Source: Cyclostephanos tholiformis
Lineage: Eukaryota > Bacillariophyta > Thalassiosirophyceae > Thalassiosirales > Thalassiosiraceae
NCBI GenBank assembly: GCA_036939975.1
Contig: JALLPB010000022.1
Location: 1 to 36,192, forward strand
Length of the DNA: 36,192 nt
Direction of reading: 5' to 3'
The number at the start of each line of letters is the position of its first letter. The stretch's first letter is position 1. Below, one piece after another: positions 20,962-29,659 of the stretch. The translations under genes were made by a program, and so were the position numbers. The notes under the pieces are model-generated. The model was not told where the DNA came from. It did no database searches and saw only the letters and a program-made list of their open reading frames with translations.

Positions 20962-22643
20962 ATGACCATCCGCATCGCCTCGTCCCGTTTCTACATCGGC
21001 ATCATCCCCCCCCGGACCGTCTCCAACCGTCCTCGTCGCGATGTATCCATCATGTCAACAAGGAACGGCGCGGCGTCGGGGGAAGTCGGTCCGACGACGA
21101 TGTCGCTCGTCGGCCGCCGCGTCAAATCCAGCATCGGCTTGTCCGGTCGATTCGCGGAGAAGCGGGCCGATGCCGTCGTCGCGTCGGCATCCCCGTCGTC
21201 GTCGTCGTCGTCGTCGTCGCGCGCGGAAAGCGTGCCCCTGGGATACACGTCGATGGCGATGGGTCTCGCCGTCGCGACCGTGAGCGCCGTCGCGTGTCTC
21301 GTCGAGCGCGCCACGTCCACGAACGTGCCCGATTTCGATCCCAACGGTCAGCGATACGATCAATCCACCTACGTCGGGAGGTTATCGAGGATGTTGCTCG
21401 CCTGCGATCCGTCGTTGGTATTGTACGGCGACGACGAGGTGCGACGATGTAGGGCGATGGTGGACGAATACGAGCTTCATCCGACCGACCCACCCACCGG
21501 GGGGATCACCGTCGCCGAAATGAATCGCAGGCTTTGGGAGGCTCAGGTACGTCGACGATGTGGGGGAAAAAAAATATATATATATCCCTTCCGGACGTCA
21601 TGTCGTTCCCCCATACCCTCCCTCCCCCCCCCCCCCCCCCCCCCCNNNNNNNCCCCCCACCCCCCCCCCCCCCCCCCCCCCCCCCCCGAATCGAAGGAGT
21701 TGGCGCGACCTACCCACCCCCCCACCCCACCCCCCCCCAGATATCCAAAAGTATGGGGCGATCTTCGTTACATATGCGTTCACATCCCCCCACGACGCGC
21801 TCTCATCCTCCTTTTTCCTTTTCCTTTGCGGATGCATACATGCACGTACGCTCGATGAAGCGCGTCGCATCCTCGGCGCTTCATCCCGATACCGGCGAGA
21901 TCATACCCCGCCCGTTCCGCATGTCCGGCTACGTCCCGTTCAACGGACCGATATGCGTCGCGATGGTCGCGTCGCAATCCACGTCGGCGCTCCTCTTCTG
22001 GAGCTGGGCCAATCAGAGCCAGAACGCGCTCGTCAACTATTACAATCGCAACGCGTCGTCCGAGATGTCGAACGAGACCCTATTGACGTCGTACGGCGCG
22101 GCGGTCGCCGCGGCGTTGGGCGTCGCGTTCGGACTCGCGACGATCGTGCGCAGGCGGTACGATCCGACGCGGGCGAGGGACATGATGCGATACGTGGCGT
22201 TCCCGTCGGCGGTCGTGGCATCGAGCATGAATTGCTACATCGTTCGCAGTCCGGAGATCGATACCGGCGTACCCCTGGTGAACGCCGACGGGATGGACGT
22301 ACTGCCGAACGAGACGTCGAGGATCGCCGCGGAGCGGGGGGTGAACTCGACGACGTTCTCGCGCGCGTTGCTCCAGGCGCCCGTTTACTTCCTCCCGCCG
22401 TTCATGATGGGCGCGATCGCGCCGCTGAAAAACGCGATAGCGAGTAATCCCGCGATGAGGGTGCCGATGACGACGTACCTCCTCCTCGTGTGCTTCGGCA
22501 TCGGACTTCCCGCCTCGGTCGCGATATTTCCGCAAATGGGCGAGATACGCGTCGAGGACGCGGAGGAGAAGTATCGCCACCTCCCGGACGATCGGAGTGA
22601 TGGGAAGCCGTACGAGGTCCTATACTACAACAAGGGTTTATGA
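20962..22643 (+). CDS. SFXN: Sideroflexin-type mitochondrial amino-acid transporter with long N-terminal extension
   Basis: Exons 20962-21546 and 21861-22643 join in phase 0 (GTACGT ... GATGAAG), giving 455 residues; the true ATG is 9 bases inside the open frame, which opens at TTG. From about residue 115 the protein follows sideroflexins: FDPNGQRYDQSTYVGRL, a variant of the family's N-terminal F-P...S-ya-R-H region, then HPDTGE (203-208), RMSGYVPFNGPI, the NRN of YYNRNAS, and several hydrophobic membrane segments. It ends with a cytosolic-type tail. Sideroflexins import serine and related amino acids into mitochondria for one-carbon metabolism. The first 110 residues are extra compared with the usual 320-residue protein: an Arg-rich presequence, a Ser run coded by (TCG)n and a hydrophobic stretch (MAMGLAVATVSAVACLV). 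The 314-base intron contains long C runs and an assembly gap. Confidence 0.9.
21624..21687 (+). repeat. Poly(C) tract interrupted by a 7-N assembly gap
   Basis: C runs at 21624-21645 and 21660-21687 flank 7 Ns (21646-21652) and a short C6-A spacer. They lie within the sideroflexin intron, not in coding sequence. The true length is unknown; the Ns show that assembly failed here. Confidence 0.9.
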
Positions 22644-22802
22644 GGTTGGTCATCCATTTTGAGTATCCGTTTGTGTCATAGATTAATAGAATATATAATG
22701 AGGAGTGATGGAACGAGTTAATCAAGTCGAATTCCGTCGTCGTGTCTAACCTTGTTCAACCTGCTCTTGGGCCCCGTCTTTCTATACCATCCCTCCTTCC
22801 AT

Positions 22803-23540
22803 CTAGCAGTACCGATCGGATTTTTTCTTCTCCCTGACCGACAATAGATCCGACCTGGTCATGTCCATCGTTGCCCTTTCCCTCCTTATCCTGTATCCTC
22901 CGTGCTCCGTCTTTTCTCGGTATATTATTTCCCCCTTGTCGCCGTACGTCCCCATGGCCCGTCGCTCGACCTCCTCCTGTTCCCGCCTCGCCTTCGCCGC
23001 CCTCATCGCACCCTCGCGTTTGTCGTCCCTCGGCCTGCTGACGTACCTGAACGACGTGGGCGTCTTGAGGTCGGACGAGAACGCGGACGAGATGGAGGCC
23101 GATGCGTTCGATAGGACCATGGTGATCACGCGCATCTCCTCGATGCCGTTCGGGACGGGCGTGGCGAGGATGGCATCGCCCGCCCGCAGTTCGGTCCCGA
23201 ACGCCGTCCCGTGCCCGTACACGACCGAGGACGACGTCGATATCATGCCCCGACCGACGCCTACGCTCGGACCTCCTCGACCATGAGTCGTATTCTCGGG
23301 GGGGAGGACGTCCCCCGCTCGATGCGCGCCGCCGTCGTCGGCGGCGCGAGCCGCGTTGACGCCGTCGTCGGCGGGCGCGAACGCCATCCCGCCGTCGGCC
23401 TCGACGTTCACGTCGCCGCCGACGCCGCCACCGCCATCGACTGCCGTCGCGAATTCGACGACCCCGGATTTGATCCTCGAGCTGCCCCTTTTCTTCTTGG
23501 CCTTCTCTTCGCCTTTGAATACGAGCTTTCCGCGCCCCAT
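22803..23540 (-). CDS. Uncharacterised 245-residue protein
   Basis: The start at 23540 gives MGRGKLVFKGEEKAKKKRG; the open frame continues upstream only through a C-rich tract. Residues 1-25 are strongly basic. Residues 30-95 are low-complexity Gly/Ala/Asp. Residues 97-170 form a compact region with GRGMISTSSSVVYGHGTAFG, TELRAGDAI and SSAFSSDL, which looks like a small beta-rich domain. The last 30 residues (YRIRRE...MTRSDLLSVREKKKSDRYC) are charged and end in Cys. The pattern 'T-VxGxGTxFxTEL-xGDxI' is reminiscent of small beta modules in some phage baseplate-type proteins, but I cannot assign a function. The basic leader could be a nuclear or nucleolar signal. It converges on the sideroflexin gene (159-base gap) and diverges from the Tic22-like gene. 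Confidence 0.65.
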   Translation of the reverse strand: MGRGKLVFKGEEKAKKKRGSSRIKSGVVEFATAVDGGGGVGGDVNVEADGGMAFAPADDGVNAARAADDGGAHRAGDVLPPENTTHGRGGPSVGVGRGMISTSSSVVYGHGTAFGTELRAGDAILATPVPNGIEEMRVITMVLSNASASISSAFSSDLKTPTSFRYVSRPRDDKREGAMRAAKARREQEEVERRAMGTYGDKGEIIYREKTEHGGYRIRRERATMDMTRSDLLSVREKKKSDRYC

Positions 23541-23943
23541 GTCAACTTTGCCGATTGTAGTATGGAGTGTCAAGAAGTCACATAATATGAGTGTGTGGAT
23601 AATTCGTCTGCCCCCCCCCCCGCCCAACCCCCGCCCCCCACCCCCCACCTACCCCCCGCGAGCCGGCCCTCTCCTCCCGCGCTGCAATTGGAAGATTTTT
23701 TCTATTGATTCCTACCAAACAGGTGGAACGAACAAAAGAAAGAATACGCACGGAAGAAGAAGAGACGAGAGAAGGGGTAGTAAATAAAACGCGTGGCGCC
23801 GGGGGTCCCGCTTCACCGCAAGAATTAATAATACTACTGATTGATAAAAGACAAAAGGAGCCAAGCAACAACGGCATCAATTCGACCATTCACTACTATC
23901 GCAGCACCACACGGGCCGACGCGGCTCCTCTCTAGAGAACACG
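23541..23943. promoter_or_regulatory. Divergent promoter of the 245-residue protein and Tic22-like genes, with C-rich tract
   Basis: 403 non-coding bases. The main feature is a C-rich stretch at about 23611-23660 made of C runs broken by single G or A, near the 245-residue gene. A purine-rich GAAAGAA/GAAGAAG block follows (23730-23775). The remainder is AT-balanced leader sequence for the plus-strand gene. Confidence 0.45.
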
Positions 23944-25179
23944 ATGGCCATGCACACAATCAATCCTCGACTAATGCGGTGTCGACCGCCGTTTCTGTTC
24001 GCGGCTTTCAACCTCCTCGTCCTGATAACCGTCCGTTCTCCGAGCGGAAGAATAGTACTACCCCTAGTCGAATCCACCCGCATCTCGATCCCTTCCGAAG
24101 CGTCGTCGCGCGCGCTATTCGGCGTTCGGGGCGGCGCATTCTTCGGCTTCGGCAGGTCGTCGTCGAAATCTCGAGGTGGCGGCGGTGGCGGCGGTGACGG
24201 AGGCGAGGGCGGCGGCGCGCCGCCCAGGCGCTTCCCCCCCCTATCCCAGGACGAAATCGAAGAGAAGCTCAACGTGCCGGTATTCGGCCTGACGGACGCG
24301 CACGGGAATGGCGTCATACTCTCGGACGGCGACAGGAACAGCGTATTTCACTTCTTCTTCTCGAGGCACATGGCCGACGCCGCCCTTCGGGCCCTGTGCG
24401 ACGCGAACGTCGGCGTCCCGCCCCTTAGGGTGTCCGCGTTTCACCTCGGAAAGTGCTGGTTCAGGCTAATAAATGGCGGATCGCGGGAATACAGGCTGAA
24501 AAAATACGGCGGCGTGGTCGACGGAGACGACGAGGATTCGACGTACGGCGACGAGGTCACGAGGAGGGTCCTATTCAGGCTCGTACCGAACGCGAAGGAC
24601 CTGATGGGAGCGCGGATATTGACCGGACTTAGACCGGGCGACGTGGAACGACTTAGGGACGCGATGGAGGAACCGAACCCCCCCAAGGCTCTGTCCATAA
24701 TACAAGGAGCCGCGAACAACGGGTCGTCGAGTTTCAGCAGTCCGTTCGATCAGATACCGGTATTCACCATCGCGCAGATGCGGGTTAGGAAGAAGGACGA
24801 TCGGGGAAATTCCGTCGGGGACAACATGATGCCATTCCACTTCTCGACGAAGACCATGAGCGAAACATGGACCGAGTTCGTTAGCCAGTCTCCGCAATTC
24901 CAAGATGCCGAGGCGACGTTGCAGCTCATCGAGCTTCACACCATGATCGAAATGATGCAGTCGGAATCCGATTTCGACTTTAGGAACGTCGTGTTCATAT
25001 ACCCCCAGTACGACAATGATTCCCAAGGCAATGACAAGGATGACTCCGACGATGACGAGAACGACGATGGAGGAGGTGGTGGCGATAATGGTATGAAAAC
25101 TGATGAGTCGAGTTTTGTGATTGAACCATTCGTCTCGATGGAGATATTTGCGGAACCCGGTAAAATTGTACAACTTTGA
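23944..25179 (+). CDS. TIC22: Tic22-like plastid protein import component
   Basis: Single exon, 411 residues. Residues 11-32 (MRCRPPFLFAAFNLLVLITV) form a signal-peptide-like segment, followed by a Ser/Arg-rich region with LFGVRGGAFFGFG near 58-70. An aromatic residue after a possible cleavage point is what diatom bipartite plastid leaders use. A Gly run (75-91) coded by GGC/GGT repeats separates leader and core. The core begins LNVPVFGLTDAHGNGV and ends IPVFTIAQMRV...PFHFSTKTMSETW and NVVFIYP, matching the two-lobed Tic22 fold (PVF...V..G with F-F repeats). Tic22 acts in the intermembrane space as a chaperone for imported preproteins. An acidic Asp/Gly insert lies near the C-terminus. The best alternative is a divergent relative of Tic22 with another plastid role. 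Confidence 0.75.
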   Translation: MAMHTINPRLMRCRPPFLFAAFNLLVLITVRSPSGRIVLPLVESTRISIPSEASSRALFGVRGGAFFGFGRSSSKSRGGGGGGGDGGEGGGAPPRRFPPLSQDEIEEKLNVPVFGLTDAHGNGVILSDGDRNSVFHFFFSRHMADAALRALCDANVGVPPLRVSAFHLGKCWFRLINGGSREYRLKKYGGVVDGDDEDSTYGDEVTRRVLFRLVPNAKDLMGARILTGLRPGDVERLRDAMEEPNPPKALSIIQGAANNGSSSFSSPFDQIPVFTIAQMRVRKKDDRGNSVGDNMMPFHFSTKTMSETWTEFVSQSPQFQDAEATLQLIELHTMIEMMQSESDFDFRNVVFIYPQYDNDSQGNDKDDSDDDENDDGGGGGDNGMKTDESSFVIEPFVSMEIFAEPGKIVQL

Positions 25180-25367
25180 ACCGCTCTTTGCTTAACTAGG
25201 CGAAATTGGATTACTCTTCTCGAATGACTTTATTTAGCTAGATTATGGATGATTATTGCGAAAGCTAAATCAGATTTTATGATGCTGATTAGTGAACTAG
25301 GTAGAGAATTGGTTTTCAGATGGTGGATATTCTTGCCAGCTATGCTACTACATAAATTAAATCACAC

Positions 25368-28300
25368 TCATTTAGCAATGGAAGCACTCCCATCCAATAT
25401 ACTTGACCAGATGACACCTCCTGATTCTTCCTCGAAACCAACTGACTTATCTGTATCCGCTTTCCAACGCATTATATCATTCTCGACAGACGGTCGCCTT
25501 CCTTCCTCTCGTGCTCGTTGGATTCGCAACAGAGACCCTGAGAGTCCACTGCGGACTCCTTCGCGAGCACCTCGAATCAAAGATGTATGAATTGCAGCAA
25601 CAAAATTTGAGCAACCAACAGATGAGTGATCCCAATCGGATAGGACTCGGAGAGAGTAAGTAGGCGGTGCTGTTTCGGATATAACGATAATACATGCGCC
25701 AATGTTACTCGAGGAGAAGTTAAGATTGCTCTGGTGATTGGCGTAGCACTTTTCGATAAGCTTAGAGAGTTCTGCGACAAAGTCGAACGGATAATTATTT
25801 TCCTCCGCACAACGAAATAATGCATTGTAGATTCCAATCAGCTGACCTAGTAGGGACCTGTTTACTTCACCTCGATTGCCTTCAATCGCTTTGACTGAAA
25901 TGATCTGAAGATGCTGGAGGACATCTCCCAAGACTAGCTCATCGTGGCAGTACCTTGGATTTGTTGTGATTTCATGCGCTATGACACAACATAAACGAAT
26001 TTCGATGGGTGTAAGTGAAAAGGTTGCTGAGGTGACAAGCAGGTCTATTACGCTCACCTAAACTGATTGCCAATCCAAACTCCGAAATCTTCATACAACA
26101 ATCCATCAGAAACGGCAAGTCTCTACAATAATGATAGCTAATTTGATTATTACACGTCGCAACGTGCAGAAAACTCCGACGATGGTCATCTGACAGAGAA
26201 GGATCGCCTTCTTCATGTGAGCATAGTATCGAACACCATTCCTGCAGGTGCACAATGCACCAAAAAATAAATTTAAGAGGCGAAGTTTACGATCTGTTCA
26301 CACAAATAATTAGGTTTATTTACCTTAACAAGGGCTTTATCTTGTTTTGCCGCATCGTTCCCGTATTCATGATGCAAGAGTGAAGACAGGTATTTTGTAT
26401 AGAAATCCCCAGAAGGTGATGAACCAGATGCTTCTCGAACACACCATGGTTGCAAATCAGGATACGCTGATACAAGCAATGTCATGAAGCCAGAGTATTG
26501 GTCTATTGACATGGATCGAAGAATCTCGAGAATTGCAGAAAGCATAGTCTTTGATATAATATGAATGTAAGAAGCGTGAATGTGAGGTGTTTGTGCAAAA
26601 GAGAGAGAGAATGTAGAAGCCCTTCTATAAGACACAGGACATACCGGCTTGTAGAAGATAACATTTTTTTCTTTTTGCATCGCCTTGACCGCCACCTTGT
26701 GCTGGGAATCATGATTGGCTAAACACATAAGCTTGTCAATGATTACTTTTGAATAAACTTTACCTGCACATACAAGGCATTTGTAAATATCTAGGTAAGA
26801 TCCATATGCATCTATGAGTGCTGCTGCTTGATCCTCGGCTTCTTCGGTTAGCCTCGATGAATGACTCGTCTGACTATTGCTGAATAATGCTGACGAGTTC
26901 AATAACCTGCGCGTGAAGAAAAAAGTTACTAAATGGCAGCTGAAAGGAATGAATATCACAACAAGTTAGGGTGGGCAGTTAAGAACTCTCTGGCAAAGAA
27001 AACAACGAAACCAGACTAAATAATAAACTTACGTCTCGACTCGTGTCTCGTGATTCAATGTCAAATCTTCAATGAGTTCTCTAAAGGTGCGCGTATCTTT
27101 CTCAATTGATCGAGTCTGAGAGGTGAACCCGCTCATTAGTGAAAGAGAATCATCATCATCCATTCTAGAGGAAACCATGGATTCTCCATCTAATCCGGAG
27201 TAGTGATATGACCACAATGCACGGCGGTGTTTCCATGGTAGCGGTCGAAAGGATTTCAACCATTCTCCCAATGCAAAATTGAGCAAAAAGTCTGTAGCTT
27301 TCTTTTTATCGGAATTTTTCGCGATGTCATCCTTCGCAAATGTCACAACCTTTTCACAACCTAAGGGCTGAGTAGTAACGGGGGATGATTCATCTTTCAT
27401 CAATAGCTGATAAGGTAGATCACTCTCCAACATTTTGACCAGATCGAATAGAATTGATGTAATTTCAGCAGGTGGCAAGGCAAAAGATTGTTTCTTTTTA
27501 CCTAAAAAACAAGCAACATCACCAAACAAAAATTCGTCGAGTCCGGAAATTGGTGCTTCTTCTTTGGCAATACGCGAGTCACGGCTACTTCCAGAATAGT
27601 GTCCCAACTTCTCTTTTTCAATATCTACCACAGAAGCTCTTAAACACTTCATTATGTTCATTTTCCAATTCTCGTTATTCGCAGCCAATTCTACCAACAA
27701 ACGATGGTCATGTTCCACTTCAGCACTTTCTCCTGAACAAATACTGCCCTGTCGAAAATTGGGATGGTCCGTTGTTGAGGTAAAAGGAGCTTTTGGGGGC
27801 TCCCCGACATCTTCAAAGACTTCAAATTCATGATCTTGCAGCTCAATCGATGAGAAAAGAGACTTGGCATTAGACATTGCTTGGGTGCCAACTTCAAGTC
27901 TTCGTTTGTGGGCATCGATGGGGTTCTGTCCATACAGGTCAATCATTTTTACAGGCAAGGGAGATGGTGGCCGCAAGAGGGATGAGGTCGTTCTATCTAG
28001 AGTGAAGAACTCACTGGCGTTTTGAGTACGAGTAAAGTGTATATCAAGTTGGACTTGATAAGCAATTTGACCTAGCAGCGTTCGACGAGTCTTAGCCAAC
28101 AACGGGACTAGCTGGATGTCACGCTTTGCGTGGTTATTTTTGGTCATTGAATCGTATTCATCTGTTACATCGTCAGAACTCTTGTTTTCTTCTTTTCTAT
28201 TCTCCTCGTTACTGCGATCCAAAAGAATGCCAAACATAGGCATGCCACTATGCTGATCTACGGCCATGAGGGCGCCGACACCAAACAAATCAGCGACCGG

Positions 28301-29308
28301 GTCTGATACCATCATATTATCACCATCCAATCCCAGCCTTTTTCTCAGCTGCATACGCTCCAACTTTTTTCTTTCTCTTTCATCCTGTTCACGCAGCAGC
28401 GATATCCCATCGCCTAGCGCGAACCGCAGTCGTACCTCACGTGAATACTCTTTTGTCTGTTCATTGATGGGTTGACTTAGCGGTTTTAATGCGGAAATTA
28501 TCTTATCCATCGTAACTGGGTTGTGAATCGTTCCATGAACGAGAGATTTGCCATTGACAGCAATCATTACATCTCCCGGCGAGAGTAGACCACATACCTG
28601 CGCAGGACTTGCGCTTCCATCATCAAGAGCAGAGATATGTTGAATGATGACTTTTCCCTGTAGGATGGTGAGTTTGAGTCCTAAAGACGTGTCGCCCATT
28701 ATTTCTTCTTCGGGAATATGAAATGTGTCAACGGCGGTATTGTGGCTGTTGCCTATAGTTGCTTCTCGTGAGGTTCTTGTAGATTCAAAAGAGCGTTGAA
28801 TCCGCGCAACATTCCATTTGCCCGCACCCTCAACAACAGGTTTTTCTCCCTTTGGGGCATTCTCTCCTTTCTTTATAGCCTTGCGTCGTAATACTACCTC
28901 TATTTGATTAGGTGGAAGGTTGCGTCTTCCCGAACGAAAAGGTTTTACCTTGGAATAATAATTATCGTGTAGGAATGCAAATTGTGGAAGATAGTCTTTC
29001 AAAATGGAGTCATCAGCGTGAAGGATTGAATTGATACGATCACTGCTTTCGTCGTTATGATGTCTCTTATTGATAGGCACGTTCTCGAAGTCATCTAGTT
29101 GAACATTTTTTCTCCTTTGACTTTGAGAGCTCGCGGGTCTTCCATCCCTCTTTTCTCTCTTTTCTCGCCTGCCTCGGCTCTGTTTAGAATAATTGCATGT
29201 CGCAAATTTTTCCGACGGAGAAAACATGGGGCTACCGGGTCGATAATATGAAAAGGCATTGGATGCATCCTCTTCAATCACGGCGGTGGGCGACGTAACT
29301 CTGGTCAT
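25368..29308 (-). CDS. Large PDZ-domain protein of unknown function, five exons
   Basis: Exons 29308-27033, 26906-26645, 26548-26324, 26241-26058 and 25978-25368 join in phase across introns of 126, 96, 82 and 79 bases to give 1185 residues. Residues about 205-270 form a PDZ domain: LGLKLTILQGKVIIQHI, then CGLLSPGDVMIAVNGKSLVHG. The N-terminal 100 residues are basic and Ser-rich. A charged helical stretch (REQDERERKKLERMQLRKRLG) follows the PDZ domain. The rest is helical with no family that I recognise; no membrane segment or signal peptide is evident. PDZ proteins usually act as scaffolds binding C-terminal peptides. The 96-base intron is a multiple of three and free of stops, so its removal is inferred from its GTATGT donor and pyrimidine tract. 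The gene is AT-rich compared with its neighbours. Confidence 0.75.
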
Positions 29309-29659
29309 GCGGTGCTGCTGCTCAAGTAAAGGTCTTACTACTGTCGAGTTAAGAGGGAGAATAGCACCACTTGACTTCGGCTCGAGGGTGCCGGTGCCGA
29401 CATCATTATTTGAACGCCAAAAATAATAACTATTGCCACTATCTTCTTACGGTCTGGCCGTCGTGTTGGCATCGCTTAGCACCACCTAAAAGCCCCCCCC
29501 CGCCCAGCTCCCTACCATAGTGATTGGTACTAGCTCAACGAAATAAAATAATGAAGAACAAAAAAATACAAAACACGGACGACCAGCACCAGGTCTCGGC
29601 ATATTCATCGTCTTACGCGCCCAACCACCAACATCTGAATAAAAGAAAAGAATACATAA
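29309..29659. promoter_or_regulatory. Divergent promoter region of the PDZ and SDA1 genes
   Basis: 351 bases between divergent starts with no credible gene. It contains a C-run (about 29491-29499) and an AT-rich, A-rich leader (29540-29660) just before the SDA1 ATG. No octamer of the TAGGTAGG type was noticed. Confidence 0.45.

Noticed and set aside
25249..25590. 113-residue plus-strand frame after the Tic22-like gene
   Set aside because: Mostly antisense to the last exon of the PDZ gene, with no recognisable content.
26027..26057. 31-base intron (GTGAGC...CCTCAG) in the PDZ gene
   Set aside because: Too short for splicing. Using the next in-phase AG at 25979-25980 gives a 79-base intron with the same frame, in line with the other introns.
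26719..26763. 45-base GTAAAG...TTTAG segment as an extra intron in the PDZ gene
   Set aside because: Shorter than any other intron here, and the segment reads as ordinary coding sequence.
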